Shown: positions 49,127 through 62,135, numbered from the stretch's first letter. The stretch is 64,000 bases of DNA from Sesamum alatum (GCA_034509735.1 JACGWO010000005.1:38718479-38782478), one strand, 5' to 3'. The notes: a model not told the origin generated them from the sequence alone. A program made the numbers and translations.

Positions 49127-50031
49127 ATATTTTGTCCTTTATTTTAGGCCCTGTTTATTTTTAGTCCTGTTCATTACGTAAATCTCACTTTTGGTCCTTT
49201 ATCTTATATTTTGTTTCATTTTTTGTCCTCCGTTAACTTTTTTAACGGAATGGCCACGTAAATATCACGTGGCCTTTAAATCTCTATAGTGACTGACTTT
49301 GGCTGTTGAATTCACGTATTTGGGGAAAAAATAGAACCCTAATTTCATCCTCAAACTTCTTCCTCCACCCACCTCCTAGCAGAATCCCCTTCTCAACCTT
49401 TTTTTTTTTTTTTTTTTTTTGAAATCTCACCTCTAGATCGTAGAAGCGGAGAAGAAGCAAGGAATCAACGACAATGAGCTTACGCGACCCCAACTTCAAT
49501 GATTTTCCTCTCTTAGATTATCGCAAGTTTTCTTCTTCTTCTTTTTTTTCCGAAATTGATGTTTATCTCTTGAAAATGGAGGATGTTTTATGGTGTTGTT
49601 GTATATATTGTTTATATAGCAGTACGAGGTTCTTAAATACGTGGTCTTACCACAATAGCACATCATAGGTGATTTTGTTGAACTTGTATCGCTTGTTGAC
49701 GCCATTATTTTTTACTTAGACGATCAAATCGCGTGGTTATGGAAGGAAGATGTGGAATGGTGTTGAGCCCTAATTCTTTGATTTTGCCCCTTTTCTTTTT
49801 TGTGCATTCTGTCGTTTACGCCTTTAACTCAACCAATTTATCCCTTCACTACAGAGACTTAACGGCCACGTGATATTTACGTGGCACGTGGCCATTCCGT
49901 TAAAAAAGTTAACTTAGGATAAAAAAAAAATGAGACAAAATGCAAGATAAAGGACCAAAAGTAAAATTTACGTAATGATCAGGATTAAAAATGAACAGGA
50001 CCTAAAATAAAGGACAAAAATGAGATTTTTC
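49127..50031. mobile_element. long-TIR element (MULE/Pack-MULE-like)
   Basis: Terminal inverted repeats of about 190 bp: left 49127-49310, right about 49850-50031. They share TTTGTCCTTTATTTTAGG, GTCCTTTATCTT and TTAACTTTTTTAACGGAATGG blocks. The ~540-bp interior is unlike the TIRs and looks genic: a CT-rich leader, then ATG at 49474 with a short open frame (MSLRDPNFNDFPLLDYRKF...) that decays. This could be a captured 5' gene fragment, as in Pack-MULEs. No clean 9-bp duplication was found. No transposase is encoded. Confidence 0.75.
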
Positions 50032-52168
50032 CATATGTATTGGCGTAGGTGAGAACATTTTTTTAAAACTATCAGCAAATTCTATTGTTAGAATTCATTT
50101 AAAAAAAATAAACTGTTTTTCTTTCCGACATTGAATTCTTTGAAAATTAGAGATGAGTTCTTCAATTATCCTCTTAAATTTTATTACTCATGCAAATAAA
50201 TATTTAGGGTTTCTCGGAAATAATTCCCACTCTCCTTTGATCTGCGACCACTACCCACCGACCAACCAAATAAAAAAAAAAATTACTATATTGATCCACA
50301 AAAGTTGAAATTTCAAATTTGGACCGACGAACTTTTATATATACGCTAACCATCATGGCACGTCGTCTTTGCAAGTATATTTTAAAATAATAATTTTTTA
50401 TATTTTAAAATATATTATAAATAAGACTAGCATATATAAACCAACACATTACGTTAAATAAAAAAAATCAATTTAAGAATATTATCAACACAATAAAAAA
50501 AATGGTATAATAATATTACAATTGTCGTTTATGAGTAAAAAAATATCTGTTTTTTTTTTATATTAGTATAAATTACTGTGTGTACACATATATTAGCATT
50601 TTCCTCATGTTAGTGCAGTACCACAAGTGTGAACTACCTACCTTATTTTCAAAGGTTTTACCAAATTATAAGACTTAGACACACATGAATATCATTTTGG
50701 TCACATAATTCTAATATTTTTTAAGTATTCACAACACCACAATTAATTAGTAAGACTAAGTCAAATCTAACATAAATACAATGTGTAACATGTAAATATA
50801 ATGTGTATATCTCATGTGCTTATAATACTACTTGCAAATATAATTAAATAAAATGCGTAGGACGTTAATATGTTAATAACAAATACAATATGAAAATAAT
50901 CTCCGAAGTTTCTTACACGTAAATTATACCTATAAATATTATCTCTCCATTCTGAAAAAAAAAAATCTTTTATTTTATTCGTCTAAAAATATCTTTTACC
51001 TTGAGCAGCATAAATGTTTTTATTTTAAAGTTCTTGTAAGATGTTGTAATTTTTTTATAAAATTTTCAGAAATAAGCTCATAATATCCAAAAATAAGATG
51101 TTATGAGCTTATAAGCCACTTTTCATAAAGTAAGGGGGTCCCGATTTTTTTTAAAACATAAACAGGTCCGTTTGATTTTTTTAAATTAATTACAAATTTG
51201 CTACTAACAACGTATTATAAATTCCATAATTTTATTTTATTCAAACACCTCACCAACTTATAAAATATTGTAATTAAATTTAGTCCAACACCATCTAAAT
51301 TTAAACCCTTTCATCAAAGTGAAAAGCAACTATTATTCATCAGGTACCTATGTGTAATTATAAAAATGCATTCTTGAATTTATCTCCTAATCAAAGCATA
51401 ATAGTCCACGTCAGATCCATTACAAGATCCACCTTAATAATTCAAATCATGGGCCGATAAGAATGCCCCAATTTCCAATGGGCTAACTTTTCTTGGCATT
51501 TAGGGCTTTCCACACATACAGGAAACCTTTGGGCCTAATCAATTTAAAGTTCAAACGCCATTCACAACATCAACTATCAAAAGCCCACGAAATTTTGGTC
51601 GATTGGTAAGATTGAGTCTTTACAGTAAAAGAGTTGTGAATTTGAGTACCACAAATATAAAAGTACGTTTACTTCTATAATAGTTTGTTGCTTGTTTGGC
51701 TCGCCCGAATGTATTCGTTGATTTGATATTCATTTATTGAATCGGACTATGAATTTGAATGCATTGAAAGATGTAATGAATCTCATACTATAAAAAAAAC
51801 CATTAAATATCAAATATCGATCGCGATAAAAGAGAATTTATTGTATAAGTAAACTTAGAGGATGTTTGTTGAGCTTAAAGCTCATGAAAATCACTTATAA
51901 GATATTTCGGAGTTTATAAAATTAGAGAGTGAATGACATTTCTTAAAAAAAGAAAGAAAACAAGAAGAGCTTATAAGCTCAAAAATAAGAACTTTATGAC
52001 TTATGCTGAATATCTTTATAAAATCCTTCAAATTAATTATAAATTTGTCATTACTAACATTTTAAAAACTGTATAATTTTATTTTATCGGACAAAATTAC
52101 TAGGTGTTGTTCTATTGCGTAGTAGGTGTTGTCTTTCTATTATAATAGTAGGTGTTGTTTAGATTTTT
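50032..52168. repeat. AT-rich DNA with two diverged repeat copies, no gene
   Basis: 51010-51290 and 51860-52085 are diverged copies of one repeat (phrases ATGAGCTTATAAGC, TTAATTATAAATTTG and TAATTTTATTTTAT), also seen near 18480 and 56410. The rest shows no coding or structural signal. Confidence 0.4.
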
Positions 52169-52490
52169 GGGTGAATTACAATGACCTCCCATGAGGTTTG
52201 GTATAATTACGGACACCCCTCTTGTTGTTTCAAAAATTACAAGTACCCCCCTGAGGTTTGTAATTGTCTAACAAATAACCCATTTTGCATTCATTTTTAT
52301 AGGTGAAATGACCAAAATACCTTTATGAAAATTGAATTATCTTTTAAAATTTTTAAAAGTTTATTGGATAAAAATGCACAGGGAGAGATTTCTTACGTTT
52401 TTTACACAAAAGAGCAATAATGTAATTTGCCTCAGCTATTTTTTCTACAATCTTTTAAAAACGGTGAAAGGTTTCTTTGTTGGAAAAAAA
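52169..52490. mobile_element. truncated MULE-type MITE (same family as 33657)
   Basis: Starts GGGTGAATTACAATGACC with the CCCCCTGAGGTTTG phrase. The interior matches the 33657 element in reverse orientation (TTTTTTACACAAAAGAGCAA and TTTTTCTACAAT). The far terminus is missing. A further fragment of the same interior reappears at 53735-53815. Confidence 0.7.
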
Positions 52491-52620
52491 AAATCACAAA
52501 TTTATCATAGAGACAATCGTAATAATCGTTTTGAAATATCAATCAGGTTTGACAAACAGTTTTGAAACCAAAACACAAGAAACATGTTGGAACCAAATAA
52601 CACGAAACAGTTAGAAATAT

Positions 52621-53455
52621 TGTTATAGCAATAAAGTAAAACTTACAATGAGAATTGTATCGTAACAATTCTCGGTCCAATGATATAAACAAACCGAATC
52701 ACAGATATAATCTGCTTACTTTAAAGAAATTATACGTCCCGTACCGAACGTGCACACGGGTACTACGCAACTTCTTCCAGGATAAGACGGTTTCAGTTCT
52801 AACGGTATGCACTTTACCGAAGAACACCTAGAAACAACACTCAGTAGCCTTTGGGAAACTGAAGCTCAAAACTCAAAAATGCAGGACAAACACTCACGGA
52901 TTTGAGAGAGAAATCCGAGAGAAGAGAGCAAAAGAGAGAAGAATACGTGTTGTTCGTTTTCTTCGTTGGTGTTCGTTGTAATTGACTTTGAAGTGAGCCT
53001 TCGCAGCCTTATATAGGCAAGGCTATCAACGGTTACACCTTCCACATTAATTATTATCATTTGTGCAACATTAAACCACCATTAAGGTTGACATAAATAG
53101 CCATTAACGGCATTTAAAACGATTTTAAATACAGGTTTAAAAACCATTAAACGCTATTAAAACCAGACATTAAAACCAGCTGAAACCGCCACATAAATAC
53201 GGGAGTTTCAGGTTTGTAATAAATCAACATTTAATCCAGGTTTAAAATCTGGTACTAAAGCACCATTAAAACGAGTTTTAAAACAGATTTTAAAAACCAT
53301 TTAAATGCACCGGGTTTTATCAGATAAATCCAAATGTTTTTGCTGCAAAAAAATAGATACTGAGACTGAGACATTAGCGCCCGCGCCCGCGCCGGAGTCG
53401 AGTGGCGGCAGCGCGCATATGGGGCAACCCCATGTTCACTCTAGTCTCTATAACA
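52621..53455 (-). mobile_element. solitary LTR (unclassified), minus strand
   Basis: 835 bp bounded by perfect inverted ends TGTTATAG...CTATAACA. A TATA box on the minus strand (GCCTATATAAGG, 53007-53018) suits an LTR promoter. The outer U3 part carries a GC-rich run (GCGCCCGCGCCCGCGCCGG, about 53379-53397). About 130 bp left of it may be leftover internal sequence. No 5-bp duplication is visible next to both ends. No coding sequence, so the superfamily is not determined. Confidence 0.6.
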
Positions 53456-53519
53456 CTTCAAACATATATTGAACATTGAACTTGATATAAGGAGTTTAAG
53501 TTATCCTTAAACTTTCAAT

Positions 53520-53660
53520 GTGGGACAACATTGAGTGCGAAACACTCACCCCCACATACACCTAATATCATTATTAAGGCTCCACACTTTCCCATCATAT
53601 TCCTATGTGGGACAAGTGTAATCTCTCTATTTCTCTCACTATCTAATCTATGGATTTACA
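53520..53660 (-). repeat. dispersed repeat, inverted copy of 18720-18855
   Basis: Shares CCCATCATATTCCTATGTG, an AACACTC...CCCCCACAT block and an ATATCATTATTAAGGC phrase with the reverse complement of 18720-18855. Confidence 0.6.
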
Positions 53661-54057
53661 TGTAATTGAACCCATATTTTAGAACAAATTTGTTGTTACA
53701 AATTAATATTATAAAATGTCAATTATAACATTCTTACGTTTTTTACACAGAAAAGCAATAATGTACTTTGTCTCAACTATTTTTTCTATAATTTTTTAGA
53801 AACTGTAGTTATGTGATTATATCAATATTTCAATAAACTAAGCAACTGAGTCATACATCAGCTCTATCAATACATCAATATAACAAGAAACTATATATGC
53901 AAATAAGATTACAATAAATTCACATGAAGTGAGATAAAAACCCACACACCCGGTGGGACTCTACTCCATAACCTCAAATTTATCATTAGATCTCAGCTTT
54001 AACTAGTAGACTACGACATCATTGGTAAATATTATATATGTTAAAACAGTATAAAAA

Positions 54058-54432
54058 GAAAAAATTGTAATTTTGGTCCCAAAGTATACGGTGGTTTGCA
54101 ATATTAGTCTCATACTTCCTGAAATAGTCAATATTAGTCCCAAATTTTAGGAAAATATTGCAAATTTAGTCCCACCGAGTAAAAATTGCAACTTTTGGGA
54201 CTAATTTTGCAACATTTAGGACAAATTTTGGGACTAATTTTGCAATATTTTGTTAAAATGTGGGACTAATTTTGCAATATTTTTTTAAAATGTGGGACTA
54301 ATAATATTGCTACGGTGGGACTAACTTTACAATATTTTCCTAAAATGTGGGACTAATATTGGCTATTTCAAAAGGTATGGAACTTATATTGCAAACCACC
54401 CTACATTGTGGGACTAAAATTGTAATTTTCTC
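54058..54432. mobile_element. MULE-type MITE with 9-bp TSD and internal repeats
   Basis: 375 bp with terminal repeats GAAAAAATTGTAATTTTGG and AAAATTGTAATTTTCTC (inverted) and a perfect 9-bp duplication GTATAAAAA (54049-54057 and 54433-54441). The interior has several copies of GTGGGACTAATTTTGCAATA in one orientation and of its inverse in the other. Non-coding. Confidence 0.88.
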
Positions 54433-54441
54433 GTATAAAAA

Positions 54442-56552
54442 CTACATTAAATTTTAGAAATTATGAACGATACATGACTCAATAATGATGCAATAATTAA
54501 TTCCCATTTTCTTAAAAAACCCAAATATAACAAGAGAATTAATATAAATAATTATTAAGAGTATGTAGGTCTCGAGCAACGGGTCCACTCCAGTACTAAT
54601 AAGAAGTAATTAAACATATTAATTATTAGATAATTGATTAGTTAATTAGGAGTAGTGATTTACAAGGAAAAGTTGAAAACCCTAACCCTAACCCCCAACA
54701 TTTGGAATTTCGAAGCTAAGAGGGAAACTCCACTGTCTCTTACTATAAAATAAAATGGATTAAGAGGAACAAATTAATTAAGGAGGGTGATGATTGCGAT
54801 TATGAATTCTATGTATGTTAATTGTAATTAGTATTAAATAATTGTACTTTATTCCCATCATTGCATTTTATGTACTCTTGAAAAATGTTCCTTAAAAACC
54901 ATTAGTTATAATTCTCTAATTGTAATTATAATTATTAATTACTAATAATTGTTGTTGGAATTTCATGTATAGTTCATCCCCCAATGTCTTTTTTCTCTCT
55001 TTGGTTGAATCATTCGTTTTGCTTATGTCGAGTCCAAGCGTGCATTATGATTCCCATCTTTTTGAACTTAAATTAAAGTTAAAAATTAATATATATTTTA
55101 AGGGTAAATTAATATCATAAATGGTCACTTGAATTTGAATTTAGAATCCCTTTAATCCGTAGTCTTCATTTTCTGATCTTATCATCACAGAAGTTCATGT
55201 TTTGTTTCATTTCAGTCTCTTGATCAACTTTTTAGCAAAATTGTCACAAAAATATGATTCTGTTGTCTGTACGTGCTGTATTTTCTGAAGTAAATATGAA
55301 ATAAAATATGAAATTTATGGATGATAAAATCAAAAACTAAAGATCAAACACAACCCAAAAACATGTATATTTGTATGTAACCCAAATAAATAAATAAATA
55401 AAAGCATAGATCCTCATTCTCTATTTGAATATCTTCTTTATTTACAAGGACAAATTCATCATTTGAGGTTGTATTCAAAGATATTTTGGGTTGCTAAATG
55501 TATTAAAAGGGTGTTTGCAATAATTTTTATTTTTTGTAGTAAAAATAAGTTATAAATAAAGTTGTAAGTTAAACAGTTGTAAAAGTTTGGAGTGTTTGTA
55601 AACAAAAGGTAAAATTAACCACCAAAAAAAAAAAGAGTTGGAGTGTTTGAAAAAAAAAACATCTTAATATATATTTATAATTTTGCCAATAAGCTGCAAA
55701 AGTTGGTAGGAGCTACTTACAACTGTTTGCTTAAATCAACTTAATTTAAACAGTTCAAAAACAGAAACTATAAAACAAAACACTTTTTTCAGCTTATAAT
55801 TTTCAACAATAAGCTTCTAAGCGCTTATTTTAAGCCCTTAAAAATACCCCACAGTGGAAAATTTTAGACTGAATTAGATTTTGTCAAATTTAAATTAATT
55901 TTTAAATTGGTGTATAATTCAATAAAAGTGATCAATCATATGCCCGTTATAGCATAAATTTTGTGCATCTTAATTCATAATTATAAGGGTTGTAGAGTAG
56001 AATGTAGATGGGGTTACGTGAGGGTGAAAGCATGCCAAGTGAGCAACTCGAGGTTTTCTTAATTAATTAATTAATTAGGTGATGCTTAATTCCTAATCTA
56101 TATATTAAACAAAAGTTGTTCACATACTTAATTGCTGCAATTTAGTATTTATGGCATGACAACACCACATAAAGTGATTACATAAAGACCCATGCGTGCG
56201 CTTTTTTTAAATATTACTAATAATAATAGTAATATATATCCAATGTTGAAGGGCTCAATCCCTCATCAAAATCCTCTAAAAAAAAAAAAGAAAGAAAAAA
56301 GAGAAAATTCCTCATCAAACTCAAATGAAGCCAAAAAGTTGATGTTTGAATGGTGAGTTTGAGTCCCAGAAATATTATTGTATGTCTACTTCTATAATGT
56401 GGTTGTGTATATGAATTAAGAGGGTATTTGGATGAGTTTACATATTACGTAACTTATTTTATAAGATGTTTTAACACGTTTGATAATTTTTTAAAAAAAT
56501 AAAATAAAAACTTACAAAATTTAAGAATAAGATTTTTGGGAGGTTGTAAGCT
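54442..56552. other. AT-rich intergenic DNA, no gene seen
   Basis: Holds a telo-box-like AACCCTAACCCTAACCCCC (about 54677-54695), a possible hAT-like MITE relic around 55500-55860, a weak copy of the 33482 repeat at 55857-55990 and a TTAA run near 56060-56080. The left half of the TATAAGC-type repeat lies at 56410-56550. Confidence 0.45.
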
Positions 56553-57012
56553 CATTTGGACGAAGAAAATATCGGTGATTTGGGTTGGGAGATCATAGTA
56601 CTCAAGTTAATTGATCCAAAAGGTGTTTGGGAGTTGAGAACTTTAATAGATTGTTAGACCCGTTGGGAAGTCCTTAGCTAGTTAAGATCTTTTTGATACT
56701 TAAGTTAGTGGGATGTGAGATTAAAGAGATGAAATATAAGATTCTCGCGGCTAAATATGACGTACCTTGCAAAATAACTTTGGGGTATTTATAGGATCAA
56801 ATGTCCGTATTTGTATAGGTTCCACATATCGTGATTCGACCTTCAGGTGTAAGGTGATCGATGGTTGCAGTTTGGAGTTATCGGGCCAGGTTGGGTGTGT
56901 GGCACGAACCGATTGAAAAGTGCATAAATCTTTATCCTGTTTGAGCATTTTGAGATCTTATAAGGGGCAATTTTATCTTTTGAATGCTCTTCATTCTAGC
57001 CCCGTATCATCA
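56553..57012 (-). mobile_element. LTR-like insertion in a dispersed repeat
   Basis: On the minus strand it starts TGATGATACGGGGC (right edge 57012) and has a TATA-like GATCCTATAAATACCCC (about 56783-56799). It splits a TATAAGC-type repeat whose halves are 56410-56550 and 57013-57130. The left end and target duplication are unclear. Confidence 0.5.
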
Positions 57013-58659
57013 GGAATTTCAGATTTATTTCTAAAGTTTTAAGAATCTCTTTTAATTTTATTTATATTAATTATAAAATTACCATTACTAATATCGTAAA
57101 ACTTTTCAAAAATGTATTTTTATAATTAGGTCTAATATTTGATGAGTTCTAAACATATCTTAATTATATGATGTATGCATTTATAAAATCTCTTAGGTTC
57201 CTTATAACAGATCCTTTGAATTCATTTGGATAATTGTAAATTTAAAGGATTTCGAATCCTTCCATTCTAATTTTGAACTATATTTTAATGGATATGAATG
57301 AATTTTAAATTTTTTTCAAATAGAGTCACTTGAAATCATTTCTGTAAATCCTTCGCTCAAATCCAAATTCATCAATATCCAAACACAACATTAGATATAT
57401 TTATCGGGACCATGCTCGAAATATAAAATATATATTACTTATTTCGATTAATTTTAATTCTTTTTTGTTAGGGTTATCCATAGACATGTTTAAACTACTT
57501 ATATTGAAATAAATAATAATAATAATAATAATAATAATTAAGAATAAAGGCCATGCCCAGTGCCCATGCGAAGTTAGGACCCCTGAAAAGTCTCATTATT
57601 ATGCTATTTCCACTCCTTTTTCACGCTTTAAGCTTTTAACCCTACTCCCATTTTGGCTTATTTATTAAATAATTCAAAAATAAAATAATAAAAATAGTAT
57701 TATATTAAAAATTGTAACAGTTTTAGGACAAATTGCACATTAGGTATGCGACTTGTCCATTTTATTTTATTTTTAATTAAAATGATGGAGTTGTCCTCTT
57801 TGAGTGCGACTTGGAGTCCCAAAATTTGAGACTCCAACCTTTTTGTTTAATTTTAATAATTTAAATTTTGTTGTTAATAATTCATGTAATTGGAAATTTA
57901 ACTAATTATATTTCTTAATAAATTTAAAATTTACATTACCAAAAAAAATATATATATAATAATTACAATTGTTAAAAATAATCGTCTGTCCCACTTTGGC
58001 GTCGATGTCTTCTTATTTCCTCACCTACATTCTGTTGGCTCATTTTGTTCATTATCATGATTATTGGCATTACCTACAACCGACTTGATGATGTTATAGA
58101 ATTGAACTCCACATAATCACAACATGCACTAAATAATAGGAATAAAATTGGTGAAACGTTATCCTCCGATGCATATGTTTAACTCATGTCAAGGCTACGA
58201 TTAGGATCGACATGTCCATAACAAGCTTCTGCACGGTTTGACATGTATGAAGTTGATTCAAATCAATCATTTTATTGTGACGATTGAAGTACGTAGCAAT
58301 TTTGATATAAAGTGCATAAACCGTCAAAACAAAGTGATTGATTTTTAATATAAAAACTCAAGTGTTAACCACGAATTAGTCAATATGTATCACATTTTTA
58401 ATTTATAACTAATATTTCGACCTCGCTTATAAAAACAACAGCCACCAATAATTACGAGCTCCAACCCTCATTCATTTGCATTCACCAAAATTTTGTTTTT
58501 GATCACACTAATTAATCACAATTAAAAATATATATATATATATATATATATCCTTTTAGTGATTTTATTGAACCAAACATCACTCAGTACTCACATAATT
58601 ATTTCTTTTCTACATAATGTAATATATTAAAGTAATAATGTAAAAATTAATTGATGAGG
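57013..58659. other. AT-rich intergenic DNA, no gene seen
   Basis: Contains the right half of the split repeat, an (AAT)n run at about 57513-57537 and a TA run at about 58528-58552. No coding signal. Confidence 0.5.
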
Positions 58660-59010
58660 CCCTGAGACTGAGTTGTCAAAGTCAAGCAGGTATTCCCAAG
58701 GCAGGCGGCCGGCCAATCACACAGCTCCAAACTTCAAGGCGGAATTTAAAAGCATAATTTGTTGTGATGAGAGAGAAAATAGATAGAAAAGACAGAGAGA
58801 GAGAGAAAAGAGTGGAAAAAGTTGCAGAATTAGTGTCTGTTTGGCAGCATCTTATAATGTAAAAAGATAATGTTTGATTTGAGAGGCAGTAGAGTATAGG
58901 AATGAATGGTTTGGAGGTGGACAGGCGCAGCTGTCGGATGGGAGTGAGGGCTTTTGACGCCGCCTGCCACCCCACACCTGCACGCCAACCCCTTCCTCCT
59001 TACGCCCCCT
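58660..59010. other. GC-richer island of unknown nature
   Basis: Stands out from AT-rich DNA: a GCAGGCGGCCGGCCAATCACA stretch (about 58700-58721), a GA run (58793-58806) and a GACGCCGCCTGCCACCCCA stretch (about 58957-58975). No conserved protein or RNA was recognised. It may be a promoter or gene remnant. Confidence 0.35.
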
Positions 59011-59923
59011 TTCAATTTGTACGGTATATGATATATCAACATGAATACGACGATACGAACACGATATGATAATATAAAAAATTTTAAAAAATTAGAATAC
59101 AATATGATACTGATACGACTATATTTAATATATATATATATATTTATATATATTCTAAATTTTTTGGTAAAATTTATGCAATATAAAAAATATCAAGATA
59201 ATACATAAAATAAGCATGTCTTATATATAAAATTTTAACCAAAATACATAACTTCAAAAATATACGTAATTAATTATATTAAAATAATCCAAATTAGTTA
59301 AATTATCATGACGTTTTCTTAATTTTTTAGTAATTTCATTCTAAAACTTTTAGTTTGAGAAAAATAAATTATTTTTTATCTTTTTTATTTAGCCCCCAAA
59401 TTCTTTTTGTTAAAAGGCAATTCAAAATTTTTTACAATTATAAAAAAGATTCTAAAGTGTCAGACACGGCAACACCGCATCCTTTTTTTTTTTTTTATAT
59501 ATTTTCGGACACGCATATACCGTGTTCGACACGTGTTCGTATCGATACTTCATCGAGTAATTTTTTGAAGTATTCATACATTATAGGTACCGTATCTATA
59601 TATGTATTCGTGTTTTGTGTACTTAAATATACCAATGAATTATATGTATTTTCAATTTCAAACAATAGAATTTGTATAAATAGATTTATTTATATATGCA
59701 TTTGATCCGATTATGAGATCAAGTTCGACAAAAACATTTTGGATAGAGAGTTTGGGAAATTTGAGAAAAGAATAAGATTGTTAGGTTTGTTGGTTGGTCC
59801 GCAGCAAACACATTCAAATGCTTAAATCAATTCAAGGTCAGATAAAAATATTAGTTTAATGCTGCTACGAAGATAATAAATGACCCACCAATAAATGAAG
59901 TGATTGAATGTATCAGAACTAAA
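59011..59923. other. AT-rich intergenic DNA, no gene seen
   Basis: Simple-sequence TA and T runs and no recognisable coding sequence up to the solo LTR. Confidence 0.5.
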
Positions 59924-61021
59924 TGTGACACCCCCTACGTAACTACACTGTATTACCACTAATGTAATCGTTTTGGGATTTGAGGTAAGTATAGTTTATT
60001 AGATCTATATAAGTATATATGATTATATTTGTTTGTCGTAAACCTAGCTGGTATTTGTAAATGCTTATTTGGATTACGTGATTTTTCTGTGAAGATGTCA
60101 TTATGCAATTATTTATGTATTATAAAGTTTGACAAATGATTTCTTATATTATATTATATTGTTGTATGGTGTTGAACGAGAAAGTCATTTATGAGTATAT
60201 CGTTGAATTGTGATAAAGAGATGACTTACCTAGTTGGGAAACATGGTCAATGATTTATAATGATGTGATTGATGACGACGTGATTGACGATGTGATATGA
60301 GAAAAATGAATATAAGCTAGGTATCATGGCGCGTAGGGTACCGGGGTATTCCGGGTAGCGGGGAATATCCTGTGCTGATAGCTACATACTGGGATGGTGT
60401 GGGGATGCCATGTTCGTTGTGATGTCCTGTGCTGATATTGCTACACACTCAGATAGTATGGGGATATCACATTCGACGGGTATCCTATGCTGTGTATGAC
60501 GTGACATTGATTGAGATATGATGGCCGGTAGAACCATTGACTGATGCTCTCCAATTAGAGTAAGCAGGGCCCTCAGAAATTAAACTGAAATTTTGGATAT
60601 ATATATGTCGTTCTATGGATTGATGTGTAATTATGATGTGATTACTTTATGACTTTGTGGTAATTGTATATTGATTATTTATTGGTTTGTTTCATGGCAT
60701 GTACCAATGGATGTGTATAAGCTGATTAGCTATACTTATTGAGTAGGCAGTTCATCCCTTGCCAAAATTTTTCAGGATATAAGTCACAGTGACTAGCTGA
60801 ATTGGATCATAAGCCATGCTACCAGTCTTATTAGGTGGGTCAGCAGTGATATCTTGAGTTGAGATCTTTAGCTACATAACTGGAGAGATATTAGATTTTT
60901 ATTTGAATTTATATTTCACAATTTATTGCTTTTAATATATATTTCTTGTAAAATGAGTTTAATTATGGAGGATCTATTATAATTAGTAATATTAAAGCGT
61001 AATGCTGTAGGGGGTGCTACA
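59924..61021 (+). mobile_element. solo LTR related to the Tekay-like element
   Basis: 1098 bp beginning TGTGACACC and ending GGTGCTACA, flanked by the 5-bp duplication CTAAA (59919-59923 and 61022-61026). Homologous in order to the right half of the 8627 element's LTR: GTAATCGTTTTGGGAT, GAGGTAAGTATAGTT, TAGCTATACTTATTGAGTAG and a terminal GTAGGGGGTG. The ~1.1-kb AT-rich left half of that LTR is absent. Arose by LTR-LTR recombination of an older, shorter-LTR relative. Confidence 0.9.
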
Positions 61022-61026
61022 CTAAA

Positions 61027-61713
61027 TATACTAACTTATTTGGGCCACGTGACGTGATCTTGAGCTTGAACTTGAGCTTGGATCAGCGGATCAAATGTCG
61101 GTTCACCAAATTGGATCGCCAGGTCGGGTAGTCTGACCCGAGAGTGGCAGCCGCGAGGCCTTGGCCTATAAGTGGCATTTTGCTTTTAGGGGGTTATTTT
61201 TGTCCATTGATCAATAAATGTGACGTACACCTACCAACATTGTGCATCAAATATAGCGTCTATAGTGTAAATTTTATTTTGGAAAATTGATTTTTTGTAT
61301 TTAAATATACTTTGGTAGTAATATTATTTTCTTGTATTAATATCATTATAGACATCATTGAATGTGCATTTTATTTCATTGCAAAGACAAATATACATTA
61401 ATACGTACTTTAATAATACACAAATAAACGATATCGATATCTCGATTTCAAACAATGGCTCAAACATTAATTTTGTACTTGAGGTAAAATTTAAATTCAC
61501 TAATGTTATGTGATTGATAAATTTGGAGATAAAGAATTCACCTACATTTTGTAATAACAAATTCATTCATCTTCTTTGGATTATTTCTTACAAATGATTT
61601 GGAAATCTTAAACTTTCTTTTTAAACTATATTTTGTGAAATTATAATAAATTTCAAATTTATTTTGAAGTTATTTAAAATCCTTTCATTCAATTATAGCT
61701 TAAAAAATTATAA
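61027..61713. other. intergenic DNA, no gene seen
   Basis: 61030-61200 is GC-richer (CTTGAGCTTGAACTTGAGC, GGTCGGGTAGTCTGACCCG) and may be an LTR remnant; the rest is AT-rich. Confidence 0.4.
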
Positions 61714-62126
61714 AGGTGAATTACAATGACCTTCCTGAGGTTTGACATAATTAAAAATATTTTTTCGTTGTTTCAAAAATTACAAATACCTCCCTAAGGT
61801 TTGTTAATTTTTAATCAAGGGCCTGAAATGGTCCATTTAGCCCTTGAATTTTTTTTAAATTGCAGAAAAATCAGCCAAGGCAAATTACATTATTGCCATC
61901 TGTGTAAAAAATATAGGAAACCTCTCTCTGTGCATTTTTGTCCAAAAGAATTTAAAAAAATATTCAATTTGCATGAGGGCATTAATCAATTTACCTATAA
62001 AAATGGATGAAAATGTGTTGTTTGTTAGATGGTTACAAATTTCAGAGGAGTATTTATAATTTTCAAAATAATGAGGGAATATCTATAATTATACCAAACT
62101 TTAGAGAATGTCATTGTAATTCACCC
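61714..62126. mobile_element. MULE-type MITE, second complete copy
   Basis: 413 bp, termini (A)GGTGAATTACAATGACC and GTCATTGTAATTCACCC, flanked by a 9-bp duplication with one mismatch (AAATTATAA at 61705-61713, TAATTATAA at 62127-62135). The interior is collinear with 33657-34081 in the same orientation. Confidence 0.85.
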
Positions 62127-62135
62127 TAATTATAA

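Noticed and set aside
54677..54695. AACCCTAACCCTAACC as an interstitial telomere
   Set aside because: Only two to three units; short telo-boxes are common in plant promoters, so no telomeric origin is claimed.
58800..58960. GGAGGTGGACAG resembling the miR394 complement
   Set aside because: Only 12 matching bases and no partner arm that would form a miRNA hairpin.
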